A stretch of 47,312 nt of DNA from CAJGBR01 sp045637425 (GTDB taxonomy: Bacteria > Bacteroidota > Bacteroidia > Bacteroidales > Rikenellaceae): NCBI GenBank assembly GCA_045637425.1, contig JAZTZL010000003.1, forward strand, positions 1 through 47,312. Direction: 5' to 3'. The notes under the pieces were generated by a model that saw nothing but the letters and a program-made list of their open reading frames with translations, was not told where the DNA came from and made no database searches. Shown here in pieces: positions 16,611 to 25,728 of the stretch. How positions within the stretch are numbered: position 1 is the first letter of the stretch; every line of letters starts with the position of its first letter. A program made the translations under genes and the position numbers.

Positions 16611-17837
16611 CTACTTAAGAAAGACCATTATCGCTCCGTAACCATACTCGGCAAACGAAGCATCTTGAAATCTCAACTTCTTATATTTCGTAGTCAGCAC
16701 ACGCTTTATTTCGTGTTTCAGTTTACCGCTACCTACGCCGTGAATGAATACCATTCTGCCCGAACGGCCACTCTTCAGAGCCAAATCAAGCGCCAATTCA
16801 AAACGACCGAGCTGTCCCTGAAGTATCTCGCCAGGAGCCATTCCGTCGATAGACGAAAAAATTTCTTCTGCGTGTAAATCAACAACTTCTGGCTGATCAT
16901 TACGACGCTGACGCTGCGTAGGTTTCACATCACCTTTCTGTTTTAATGCGCGAATAATTTCGACAGGATCGAGATGTTCGAGTTTAGGGTCTGTCTTGTC
17001 GCTGGCTACGTCAATGCAGAAACTTGGGCGACTATACCCTTCTGTAGGAACAAAACACCCTTTACGCACAAACTTCATAGGCTGAGTCTGATATCTGAAC
17101 ATCACGGGCTCGTGGGGTACATAAACCGTCTCCTTGAACAGCAAGGCATTAACCACGATACCGATGACCGATGACAATTCGGCACGCTCGATCTGCATAA
17201 TTCGCACTCGGTCGCGAGGCTCGATTTCTCCGTGCGAAACCATTTTCAACGTACGACCCTCACCTTGCTCGGTGGACAATGTGTAGTAGATACGATAACT
17301 GCTCGAGTTATCAAGCCACAATACCACATCGGCTTCAATTTCTGACTGATTACCCTGCGGCTCAAACACAAGTCTGAGTTTGTAGTCAGTCAACTCAAGC
17401 GGAGAAGGCTCAACTACTCGAATCTCAGCCACTTCCTCTTGTTGTGCAATTCGACCATTCACAATCTGACGGCGAATGTCCGACATATCTAACTGCTCGC
17501 CACCCTCTTCTGACAATTCATCTTCATCATCAAACTCGGGTTCAAGTGTAATGCGACCATATCTGGGGACATCGCGTTCGTGCTTTGCAGTACTCTTCTT
17601 CTGCTCGGCACTGCGACCGGCTCCTCGATTACCACCACCAGGACGGGGTTGATCATATCCGATTCTCTCTTTCACACGTTGTTCTTCAGTTCTGTCCACC
17701 ACAATAAGATCGGACAACAATGCAGGCACTTCGAAGTCATCTTCGGTCAATACTACAGCCCTGTCACCATCAATAGACTGAACTATTCCGGATAAAGTTT
17801 CGCTCAAAAATTTTACCCTATCTCCAACTTTTATCAT
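16611..17837 (-). CDS. DUF2027 protein with C-terminal Smr domain
   Basis: A 408-aa protein with an N-terminal KOW/SH3-like barrel (VGDRVKFLSETLSGIVQSIDGD), a charged linker, the DUF2027 beta domain (about residues 145-290), and a C-terminal Smr domain (about 320-408) with VDLHAEEI and HGVGSGKLKHEIKRVL. Smr domains in MutS2 and relatives bind or cut nucleic acids and, in some proteins, act on collided ribosomes. This combination is typical of Bacteroidota, and the MutS ATPase is absent. It starts next to queA, from a shared divergent promoter. Confidence 0.88.
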   Translation of the reverse strand: MIKVGDRVKFLSETLSGIVQSIDGDRAVVLTEDDFEVPALLSDLIVVDRTEEQRVKERIGYDQPRPGGGNRGAGRSAEQKKSTAKHERDVPRYGRITLEPEFDDEDELSEEGGEQLDMSDIRRQIVNGRIAQQEEVAEIRVVEPSPLELTDYKLRLVFEPQGNQSEIEADVVLWLDNSSSYRIYYTLSTEQGEGRTLKMVSHGEIEPRDRVRIMQIERAELSSVIGIVVNALLFKETVYVPHEPVMFRYQTQPMKFVRKGCFVPTEGYSRPSFCIDVASDKTDPKLEHLDPVEIIRALKQKGDVKPTQRQRRNDQPEVVDLHAEEIFSSIDGMAPGEILQGQLGRFELALDLALKSGRSGRMVFIHGVGSGKLKHEIKRVLTTKYKKLRFQDASFAEYGYGAIMVFLK

Positions 17838-17859
17838 ATAGTATCAATATTTATATAGC

Positions 17860-17878
17860 GCAAAATTACTAATTTTGC
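17860..17878. promoter_or_regulatory. Symmetric divergent promoter for DUF2027-Smr gene and queA
   Basis: A perfect 19-base palindrome, GCAAAATTACTAATTTTGC, centred on 17869. Each half is a TAATTTTG -7 box, one reading toward queA (17870-17877) and one toward the DUF2027 gene (17861-17868). They are separated by one base, so use in one direction should exclude the other. Confidence 0.65.
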
Positions 17879-17891
17879 ATCATATTTAATA

Positions 17892-19118
17892 ATGTATATG
17901 GAACGAATTATCAACATTTCCGAATACGACTACGCATTGCCCGACGAAAGAATTGCGAAATTCCCTCTCGAACAACGCGATTCCTCAAAATTGCTACAAT
18001 GCAATGAGCAGGGAGAAATTTGTACATTTAGATTTTCCGAGCTACCGACACTGCTGCCCGAAGGCGCAGTTATGGTATTCAATAATACAAAGGTCATTCG
18101 AGCACGCCTCATCTTTTTCAAGACTACGGGAGCACGAATCGAGATATTCTGTCTTGAACCACACGAACCTGCCGACTACGAACGGTCGCTCGCTGCCGAA
18201 AAGTGCGTAACGTGGAAGTGCATTATCGGCAATCTGAAAAAATGGAAAACCGAACCGCTGACTATGAAATTCGTACTCGATGGAATAGATTACGAATTAT
18301 CGGCTACACTTGAGTCTTCGTCAGAGAAGGAGCACATCGTGAGGTTTGATTGGAATGCGCCTGTAACATTTGGGCAACTGCTCGAACATTTGGGCAAAAT
18401 ACCCATTCCGCCATACCTCAACCGAGATAGCGCAGAGGTAGATAACACCCGCTACCAGACGGTCTACTGCCGCTGGGAAGGTTCAGTAGCAGCACCTACC
18501 GCCGGGTTGCATTTCACGCCTGAAGTGCTCGAGGCGCTTTCAACAAGAGGAATCGCCCGACACGAAGTCACGCTGCACGTGGGAGCAGGCACATTTGTCC
18601 CGGTCAAGGTTGAAAACGCAGCCGAACACACAATGCACACCGAACATTTCGAGGTAGACCTATCGACGCTCGATGCGCTGATTGAGGCTCCGAAGAGAGT
18701 GGCCGTAGGAACAACCTCGGTGCGCACACTCGAGTCGCTGCCCGTACTCGGCTACCGAATCCTGAGCAGTGGCACTCCTGATTTGGAAAGACCTGTAGCT
18801 CAATGGGAAGCATACGATATTCCAGAACATCTTGATGGTACAGAGCTACTCACCGCACTGCGCGACTATATGAGAAATAACAATATCGAAAGACTCGCAG
18901 CTGCAACACAAATTATGATTACTCCCGCAGGTTTCAAATTCAGAGTAGTGGACATAATCGTAACAAATTTCCACCAGCCACACAGCACATTACTACTGCT
19001 GATTGCCTCGTTCGTGGGTAAAGATTGGCGCAAGATATACAACTACGCGCTCGACAACGACTTCCGTTTTCTGAGTTACGGCGACAGCTCGTTGCTGTTC
19101 AGAGATAGCTTGAAATAA
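17892..19118 (+). CDS. queA: tRNA preQ1(34) S-adenosylmethionine ribosyltransferase-isomerase
   Basis: QueA transfers and isomerises the ribose of S-adenosylmethionine onto preQ1 in tRNA, giving epoxyqueuosine, the step before queuosine. The 408-aa protein shows the family blocks YDYALPDERIAKFPLEQRDSS-K (N terminus), FNNTKVIRARL, IPIPPYL, TVY-EGSVAAPTAGLHFTPE, LHVGAGTFVPVK, and VTNFHQPHSTLLLLIASFVG near the C terminus. It is longer than the usual 350 aa because of inserts in the middle, as seen in Bacteroidota. Start: ATG at 17892; the ATG two codons later (17898) is equally possible given the very short leader. Confidence 0.96.
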   Translation: MYMERIINISEYDYALPDERIAKFPLEQRDSSKLLQCNEQGEICTFRFSELPTLLPEGAVMVFNNTKVIRARLIFFKTTGARIEIFCLEPHEPADYERSLAAEKCVTWKCIIGNLKKWKTEPLTMKFVLDGIDYELSATLESSSEKEHIVRFDWNAPVTFGQLLEHLGKIPIPPYLNRDSAEVDNTRYQTVYCRWEGSVAAPTAGLHFTPEVLEALSTRGIARHEVTLHVGAGTFVPVKVENAAEHTMHTEHFEVDLSTLDALIEAPKRVAVGTTSVRTLESLPVLGYRILSSGTPDLERPVAQWEAYDIPEHLDGTELLTALRDYMRNNNIERLAAATQIMITPAGFKFRVVDIIVTNFHQPHSTLLLLIASFVGKDWRKIYNYALDNDFRFLSYGDSSLLFRDSLK

Positions 19119-19159
19119 TATTTTTTTGGAATTAAGGCTAATCTTTGCAGAAAAAACGC

Positions 19160-19167
19160 TAATTTTG
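19160..19167 (+). promoter_or_regulatory. Predicted -7 box of the histidine-degradation operon
   Basis: TAATTTTG lies 33 bases before the ftcD ATG. A TTTG at 19144-19147 is too close to be a normal -33 element, so only the -7 box is supported. Confidence 0.5.
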
Positions 19168-19199
19168 AGGTTTCAACAAGAAAATATATTCAAACAAAT

Positions 19200-20897
19200 A
19201 TGTCAAAAAGATTAATCGAATGCGTTCCCAATTTCAGCGAAGGACGCGACAAAAATGTAATTGCACAAATCACTTCGGCAATAGAATCTGCCGCTAATGT
19301 CAAACTGCTCAACGTAGACCCGGGTGAAGCAACAAACCGTACCGTAGTAACATTCGTGGGCGAACCCGAAGAGGTACTCAAAGCTGCATTTATGGGCGTA
19401 AAACGCGCAGCAGAGGTAATCGATATGCGCAAACACTCAGGTGCTCACCCGCGTATGGGAGCAACTGACGTATTGCCGCTGATTCCAATTTCAGGTATTA
19501 CACTTGAAGAGTGTGCAGAACTTGCTCGCAAATTGGCTAAACGCATTGCAGACGAACTGAACATTCCGATTTATTGCTACGAATCGGCTGCGTTTACTCC
19601 AGAACGCCAAAACCTGGCAGTGTGTCGTGAAGGTGAATACGAGGGTCTGGCTAAGAAATTTGCAAACGAAAAGACTGCTCCCGACTTCGGTCCTAAAGTA
19701 TTCGACGAGGGCGTAGCCCGCACAGGCGCTACGGCAGTAGGTGCTCGCGACTTCCTCATCGCAGTAAACTTCAACCTCAATACAACCTCAACCCGTAGAG
19801 CAAATGCAATCGCATTCGACGTGCGCGAAAAAGGCCGTATGGTAAGAGAGGGCAACCCTATCGTGGGTAAAGTAGTAAAAGATGAAAACGGCGAACCGGT
19901 ATGGCGTCCGGGCACACTGAAATGTGCTAAAGCAATCGGCTGGTTCATCGAAGAATATGGAGTTGCTCAAGTTTCTATGAACTTGACTAATGTTTCTGTT
20001 ACGCCATTGCACGTAGCGTTTGACGAAGTATGCCGTGCTGCAGAGGCTCGCGGAATCCGCATTACAGGAACAGAAATCGTAGGTCTCGTTCCGAAATCTG
20101 CACTCGTCGAAGCAGGCAAACACTTCCTCAGAAAACAACGTCGCTCGTTGGGTATCTCTGAAGAGGAAATCATCAAAATCGCTATCAAATCTATGGGTCT
20201 CGATGACCTCAAACCATTCGAACCACGCGAAAAAGTTATCGAATATCTGCTCGAAGACAATAGCCAAAAACGTCTTATAGATATGACTTGCAAGGCATTC
20301 GCTGAAGAGACTGCAAGTGAATCTCCTGCTCCGGGTGGTGGTTCAATCTCGGCTTATATGGGCGCACTTGGTGCTGCACTGGGAGCAATGGTTGCAAACC
20401 TCTCTTCTCACAAACCGGGCTGGGACGACCGCTGGGAAGAGTTCTCAAATTGGGCAGAACGTGGTCAGGCGCTGCAAAACGAGTTGCTGCACTTGGTAGA
20501 CGAAGATACAGCTGCGTTCAACAAGATTATGGACGTATTCGCTATGCCAAAGACTACAGACGAAGAGAAGGCTGCTCGCAGCAAGGCACTGCAAGATGCA
20601 ACACTTTATGCTACTGAGGTACCGTTGCGCACAATGAGAGCTGCAGAAAAGGTATTCGAAATAGTTAAGGCTATGGCTGAAATTGGTAATCCAAACTCGG
20701 TATCTGACGCAGGCGTAGGCGCATTGGCTGCTCGCAGCGCAGTGCTTGGCGCTCGACTCAACGTGAGAATCAACGCAGCAGGACTCAAAGACAAGGAAAT
20801 CGCAGGCAGACTGATTGCAGAAGCAGATCAAATTGCAGAACGCAGCGTGGCTGCCGAACGCGAAGTATTGGCTATCGTTGAAGAAAAAATCGGCTAA
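19200..20897 (+). CDS. ftcD: Bifunctional glutamate formiminotransferase / formiminotetrahydrofolate cyclodeaminase
   Basis: The 565-aa protein joins two enzymes. The formiminotransferase (residues 1 to about 330) begins with IECVPNFSEGRD and contains KHSGAHPRMGATDVLP. The cyclodeaminase (about 360-565) begins DMTCKAFAEETASESPAPGGGS and contains AKPGW-type and NPNSVSDAGVGALAAR blocks. The first moves the formimino group of formiminoglutamate to tetrahydrofolate, releasing glutamate. The second releases ammonia to leave methenyl-tetrahydrofolate. It ends histidine breakdown, so no HutG is needed. First gene of ftcD-hutU-hutH-hutI; hutU starts 1 base after the stop. Confidence 0.97.
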   Translation: MSKRLIECVPNFSEGRDKNVIAQITSAIESAANVKLLNVDPGEATNRTVVTFVGEPEEVLKAAFMGVKRAAEVIDMRKHSGAHPRMGATDVLPLIPISGITLEECAELARKLAKRIADELNIPIYCYESAAFTPERQNLAVCREGEYEGLAKKFANEKTAPDFGPKVFDEGVARTGATAVGARDFLIAVNFNLNTTSTRRANAIAFDVREKGRMVREGNPIVGKVVKDENGEPVWRPGTLKCAKAIGWFIEEYGVAQVSMNLTNVSVTPLHVAFDEVCRAAEARGIRITGTEIVGLVPKSALVEAGKHFLRKQRRSLGISEEEIIKIAIKSMGLDDLKPFEPREKVIEYLLEDNSQKRLIDMTCKAFAEETASESPAPGGGSISAYMGALGAALGAMVANLSSHKPGWDDRWEEFSNWAERGQALQNELLHLVDEDTAAFNKIMDVFAMPKTTDEEKAARSKALQDATLYATEVPLRTMRAAEKVFEIVKAMAEIGNPNSVSDAGVGALAARSAVLGARLNVRINAAGLKDKEIAGRLIAEADQIAERSVAAEREVLAIVEEKIG

Positions 20898-20898
20898 T

Positions 20899-22911
20899 AT
20901 GACACTTCAAGAATTTCGCGAAGATATTCGCAGGGGTATCCCCGACCAACTACCCGAACCGAAACCTTATGATGCTGAGATAAACCACGCTCCGAAACGC
21001 AAGGAGATTCTCACAGCCGAAGAGAAGGAGTTGGCTCTGCACAATGCATTGCGTTACTTCGACCCGAAACACCACGCAGTATTGGCTCCGGAGTTCGCTG
21101 AAGAGTTGAACAAATATGGCAGAATCTATATGTATCGTCTGCGTCCCGACTACGAAATGTATGCTCGTCCGATTGATGAGTATCCGGCTCGTTCGCGTCA
21201 GGCTGCAGCCATTATGCTGATGATTCAAAATAACCTCGACAAAGCCGTAGCTCAACACCCGCACGAACTGATTACTTACGGCGGAAATGGCGCGGTATTC
21301 CAAAATTGGGCGCAATATCGTCTGACAATGAAATATCTGTCTGAAATGACAGACGAACAGACGCTGGTTATGTATTCGGGTCACCCACTCGGATTGTTCC
21401 CGTCACACAAAGATGCTCCGCGTGTGGTGGTCAGCAACGGTATGGTTATCCCCAACTACTCTAAACCAGACGACTGGGAACGATTCAACGCGCTGGGCGT
21501 ATCTCAATACGGCCAGATGACAGCAGGCTCGTATATGTATATCGGCCCGCAAGGTATCGTTCACGGCACGACCATCACAGTGATGAATGCAGCTCGCAAA
21601 AGATACACCGAAGGACAAACCGATGCTCGTGGAATGTTGTTCATTTCATCGGGTCTGGGCGGTATGTCAGGAGCTCAGCCCAAAGCGGGTAACATCTCAC
21701 AAGTGGTCAGCGTAGTTGCCGAAATCAACCCCAAGGCTGCAGAAAAACGTCACGCTCAAGGTTGGGTAGACGAATTGCATACTTCACTCGATGAACTTAT
21801 TCCGAGAATCCGCCGCGCTGTCGAAGCTAAAGAGATTGTCTCAATGGCTTACGTCGGAAATGCCGTAGACCTCTGGGAACGTCTGGCCGAAGAAAACATT
21901 CGCGTAGATTTGGGTTCGGATCAAACCTCGCTGCACAACCCGTGGGCTGGAGGTTACTACCCCGTAGGATACAGCTATGAGGAGTCTAACCGAATGATGG
22001 CCGAAGAGCCTGAACGATTCAAGGAGTGTGTTCAGGAGTCATTGCGCCGACAAGTGGCTGCAATCAATAAACTTTCGGCTCAGGGAATGTACTTCTTCGA
22101 CTACGGCAACGCGTTCCTGCTGGAATCATCTCGAGCAGGTGCTGACGTAATGGGCGAAAATGGCAAATTCAGATACCCATCTTATGTTCAAGATATTATG
22201 GGACCGATGTTCTTCGACTACGGTTTCGGTCCTTTCCGCTGGGTTTGTACATCGGGTAAGGCTGAAGACCTCAAAACATCTGACCAAATCGCCGCAGAAG
22301 TACTCGAAGAAATCAAAAAGAATTCACCTGCAGACATCTGCGGACAGATGGACGACAATATCCACTGGATTCGTGAAGCAGGCAAAAACAAATTGGTAGT
22401 AGGTTCACAAGCACGCATTCTCTATGCCGACTGCGAAGGCAGAACAAAAATCGCACAGGCATTCAACCGCGCAATAGCAGAGGGTCGCATCTCGGCTCCG
22501 ATTGTGTTGGGTCGCGACCACCACGACGTATCGGGTACAGACTCGCCCTACCGCGAAACATCGAATATCTATGACGGCTCGTCACGCACAGCTGATATGG
22601 CAGTACACAATGTCATCGGCGACTCATTCCGCGGAGCTACTTGGGTATCAATCCACAATGGTGGCGGCGTAGGCTGGGGTGAAGTAATCAACGGCGGTTT
22701 CGGAATGGTGATTGACGGTTCAGATGAGTCTGACCGACACATTCGCGAAATGTTGTTGTGGGACGTCAATAATGGTATCGCTCGTCGTAGCTGGGCAAGA
22801 AACAGCGGCGCAATCGATGCTATCAAACGAGAAATGGAACGTACTCCGGACCTGAAAGTTACACTGCCAAACTTCGCAGACGAACAATTAATCAAGAATG
22901 CATTAAAATAA
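20899..22911 (+). CDS. hutU: Urocanate hydratase
   Basis: Urocanase adds water to urocanate, giving 4-imidazolone-5-propionate, with tightly bound NAD+ as electrophile. The 670-aa protein is longer than the well-studied enzymes of about 555 aa, as is usual for the Bacteroidota form. Family blocks include YSGHPLGLFPSH, SNGMVIPNY, TAGSYMYIGPQGIVHGT, the SSGLGGMSGAQPKA glycine-rich segment, DQTSLHNPWAGGYYPVGYS and the C-terminal HNGGGVGWGEVINGGFG. The frame is open into ftcD, but the ATG at 20899 directly behind the ftcD stop is the sensible start. hutH follows after 5 bases. Confidence 0.97.
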   Translation: MTLQEFREDIRRGIPDQLPEPKPYDAEINHAPKRKEILTAEEKELALHNALRYFDPKHHAVLAPEFAEELNKYGRIYMYRLRPDYEMYARPIDEYPARSRQAAAIMLMIQNNLDKAVAQHPHELITYGGNGAVFQNWAQYRLTMKYLSEMTDEQTLVMYSGHPLGLFPSHKDAPRVVVSNGMVIPNYSKPDDWERFNALGVSQYGQMTAGSYMYIGPQGIVHGTTITVMNAARKRYTEGQTDARGMLFISSGLGGMSGAQPKAGNISQVVSVVAEINPKAAEKRHAQGWVDELHTSLDELIPRIRRAVEAKEIVSMAYVGNAVDLWERLAEENIRVDLGSDQTSLHNPWAGGYYPVGYSYEESNRMMAEEPERFKECVQESLRRQVAAINKLSAQGMYFFDYGNAFLLESSRAGADVMGENGKFRYPSYVQDIMGPMFFDYGFGPFRWVCTSGKAEDLKTSDQIAAEVLEEIKKNSPADICGQMDDNIHWIREAGKNKLVVGSQARILYADCEGRTKIAQAFNRAIAEGRISAPIVLGRDHHDVSGTDSPYRETSNIYDGSSRTADMAVHNVIGDSFRGATWVSIHNGGGVGWGEVINGGFGMVIDGSDESDRHIREMLLWDVNNGIARRSWARNSGAIDAIKREMERTPDLKVTLPNFADEQLIKNALK

Positions 22912-22916
22912 AGACT

Positions 22917-24401
22917 ATGAATATCCATCAAATATCAGCACAACGTCTTACACTCGACCGCGTGCGCCAAATCCTCTCTGAGGGCTTCAAACTGGAATTG
23001 AGCGAAGATGCAAGCAACCGCATCAGCCGTTGTCGTGAATATCTTGACAATAAGATGAAAAATCAAGATAAACCGATTTATGGCGTAACTACGGGATTCG
23101 GCTCGCTGTGCAACATCTCGGTAGGTGCTGACGAGCTGGGTCAACTGCAGAAAAATCTGGTAATGTCACACGCCTGTGGTACGGGCGACAGAGTGCCTAA
23201 TGAAATCGTAAAACTGATGTTGCTGCTCAAGGTACAGTCTCTGTCGTATGGAAATTCAGGTGTACAAGACGTTACAGTGCAACGTCTTGTCGATTTCTTC
23301 AATAACGACATTCTGCCGGTAGTATTCCAACAAGGCTCATTGGGAGCATCAGGTGACCTTGCTCCGCTGGCACACTTGTCGCTTCCGCTGCTGGGTATGG
23401 GCGAAGTTGAAGTCAATGGCGAAATACGCCCTGCAGCAGAGGTGCTCGAAAAATATGGCTGGAGCCCGATTGAACTCCAATCAAAAGAGGGTCTTGCTCT
23501 GCTGAACGGCACTCAGTTTATGAGCTCTTACGGCGTATGGTCGCTGCTCAAGGCTCAAGACCTGAGCGCGTGGGCTGACCGCATTGCGGCAGTTTCACTC
23601 GACGCATTCGACGGCCGAATCGAACCTTTCTGCGACCAAGTGCATATCGTTCGCGGACACAAAGGTCAGCTGGTGACTGCTCGCCGAATGAGAGAGTTGC
23701 TCGAAGGTAGCGAAATCATCTCTCGCCACAAAAATCACGTTCAGGATCCATATTCATTCCGTTGCATTCCTCAGGTTCACGGTGCATCGAAAGACTCGAT
23801 TGAATATGCAGCATTCGTGCTCGAAAACGAAATCAATAGCGTAACAGATAACCCAACCGTATTCCCCGAAGATGATATGGTTGTTTCAGCCGGAAACTTC
23901 CACGGACAACCTATTGCACTTGTGATGGACTTCCTCGCAATAGCAGTTGCTGAGCTCGGAAATATCTCTGAAAGACGTATTTACAGATTGATTTCGGGCA
24001 CTCGCGAATTGCCGAGCTTCCTGGTAGCAAATCCTGGTCTTAACAGCGGATTTATGATTCCTCAATATACTGCAGCATCTATCGTAAGCCAATCGAAAGG
24101 GCTGTGTATGCCTGCATCTGTAGACTCGATTCCGTCATCACAGAGTCAGGAAGACCACGTTAGTATGGGTTCTAATGCCGCAACAAAACTCGCTCGCGTA
24201 GTACTCAACACCGAACGAGTATTGGCAATCGAGTTGATGAACGGTGCTCAAGCATTGGAATTCCGCCGCCCTGCACGCTCTTCTGCCCACAATGAAGAAC
24301 TGCTGAGCAAATATCGCAAAGTGGTGCCTTTCATTGAAAATGACGTGATTATGTACCCGTTAATTGAAGAGTCAATTCAATTCCTGAGAAACAACAGATA
24401 G
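22917..24401 (+). CDS. hutH: Histidine ammonia-lyase
   Basis: HutH removes ammonia from histidine to give urocanate, the committed step of the pathway. The 494-aa length is typical. The self-made MIO cofactor triad Ala144-Ser145-Gly146 sits in GSLGASGDLAPLAHLSL. Other signatures are YGVTTGFGSL (near residue 50), NGTQFMSSYGV, QDPYSFRCIPQVHGA and the SQEDHVSMGSNAA segment near the active site. It is translated between hutU (5 bases before) and hutI (ATG directly after its stop). Confidence 0.98.
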   Translation: MNIHQISAQRLTLDRVRQILSEGFKLELSEDASNRISRCREYLDNKMKNQDKPIYGVTTGFGSLCNISVGADELGQLQKNLVMSHACGTGDRVPNEIVKLMLLLKVQSLSYGNSGVQDVTVQRLVDFFNNDILPVVFQQGSLGASGDLAPLAHLSLPLLGMGEVEVNGEIRPAAEVLEKYGWSPIELQSKEGLALLNGTQFMSSYGVWSLLKAQDLSAWADRIAAVSLDAFDGRIEPFCDQVHIVRGHKGQLVTARRMRELLEGSEIISRHKNHVQDPYSFRCIPQVHGASKDSIEYAAFVLENEINSVTDNPTVFPEDDMVVSAGNFHGQPIALVMDFLAIAVAELGNISERRIYRLISGTRELPSFLVANPGLNSGFMIPQYTAASIVSQSKGLCMPASVDSIPSSQSQEDHVSMGSNAATKLARVVLNTERVLAIELMNGAQALEFRRPARSSAHNEELLSKYRKVVPFIENDVIMYPLIEESIQFLRNNR

Positions 24402-25652
24402 ATGAAACTGCTCGTTAAAAATATTGCATTAATAGTCGGAATTGACACTCAAAATCGCGAACGTATCTACAATGGCGATATGAACAATGTAGATATGTGT
24501 TGCGATGCGTGGCTGACTGCCGAGAACGGAAGAATCACCGGATTCGGCTCAATACACGAAGAAAAACAGCCAGACGAAAAAGATTTCGACCAAGTTGTAG
24601 ATGCCAAAGGTGGAATGCTCTACCCGTCGTTCTGCGATTCGCATACGCATATCGTCTACGCTGGCAGCCGCGAACGAGAGTTTCTTGATAAGATTCACGG
24701 ACTGAGCTACGAAGAGATTGCTCGAAATGGAGGCGGCATTCTCAATTCGGCAGCACTGCTAAGAGACACTTCTGAAGACGAACTCTACGAACAGGCGATG
24801 GAGCGTGCTCGAGAAATAGCGCGAATGGGAACTGGTGCCGTAGAAATCAAAAGTGGATACGGACTCTCAACTGAAAGCGAATTGAAAATGTTGCGTGTGA
24901 TTCGTCGCATAAAAGAGAGCATACCAATGGAGGTTAAGGCTACGTTTTTGGGCGCACACGCAGTTCCGGTAGAATACAAAGGCAGACAGAGCCAATATGT
25001 AGACCATATCTGCAATGAGATGATTCCTGCCGTAGCCGAACAAGGTATTGCAGAATTCATTGATGTATTCTGCGACAAGGGATTCTTCACCATTGAGGAG
25101 ACTCGCAGAATGATGCGTCGCGGAGCCGAATTCGGACTGAAAGCCAAAATTCACGCCAATGAATTAGACGTATCGGGCGGAGTACAACTTGGTGTGGAAG
25201 AGGGCGCACTCTCGGTAGACCACCTCGAACGAATGGGTGATGATGAGATAAAAGCATTGTTGGACTCGAAAACTATGCCCACGATGCTCCCTGGAGCTGC
25301 ATTCTTCCTGGGAATGAGCTACCCACCTGCTCGCAAGATGATTTCGTCAGGACTTGGCGTGGCTCTTGCATCAGATTACAATCCAGGTTCGTCGCCTTCA
25401 GGCAATATGCGTATGGTTATGTCTTTGGCTTCAATTAAGATGAAGATGACTCCGCTTGAAGCGCTGACTGCTGCTACTATCAACGGAGCATACGCAATGG
25501 GTATCAGCAAAGATTACGGTTCGATTACCGTAGGAAAAGTTGCGAACTTCTTCATAACTAAACCTATGCCAAATCCAGAGTTCTTTGTCTACGCATACTC
25601 TACTCCACTGATTGAGCGCGTATTCCTCAGAGGTGAAGAGTTCTTAGGCTAA
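24402..25652 (+). CDS. hutI: Imidazolonepropionase
   Basis: HutI opens the ring of imidazolonepropionate to give N-formimino-L-glutamate, the substrate of FtcD. This 416-aa amidohydrolase shows the metal-binding FCDSHTHIVYAGSRERE, the substrate segment KSGYGLSTESELKMLRVI, FLGAHAVP, KIHANELDVSGG and the catalytic Asp region ALASDYNPGSSPSGNM. Its ATG starts immediately after the hutH stop codon. It is the last gene of the operon and is followed by a strong terminator. Confidence 0.98.
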   Translation: MKLLVKNIALIVGIDTQNRERIYNGDMNNVDMCCDAWLTAENGRITGFGSIHEEKQPDEKDFDQVVDAKGGMLYPSFCDSHTHIVYAGSREREFLDKIHGLSYEEIARNGGGILNSAALLRDTSEDELYEQAMERAREIARMGTGAVEIKSGYGLSTESELKMLRVIRRIKESIPMEVKATFLGAHAVPVEYKGRQSQYVDHICNEMIPAVAEQGIAEFIDVFCDKGFFTIEETRRMMRRGAEFGLKAKIHANELDVSGGVQLGVEEGALSVDHLERMGDDEIKALLDSKTMPTMLPGAAFFLGMSYPPARKMISSGLGVALASDYNPGSSPSGNMRMVMSLASIKMKMTPLEALTAATINGAYAMGISKDYGSITVGKVANFFITKPMPNPEFFVYAYSTPLIERVFLRGEEFLG

Positions 25653-25675
25653 ACCGAATATCAACAACCACAAAA

Positions 25676-25704
25676 AAGCCCGTCTGAGCAATTCAGACGG
25701 GCTT
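25676..25704 (+). terminator. Terminator of the hut operon
   Basis: AAGCCCGTCTGA (25676-25687) pairs perfectly with TCAGACGGGCTT (25693-25704). A tract precedes it, so it may also stop transcription from the minus-strand lipoprotein gene. Confidence 0.9.
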
Positions 25705-25728
25705 TAGTTTATTGCTACGAGCAATCTA

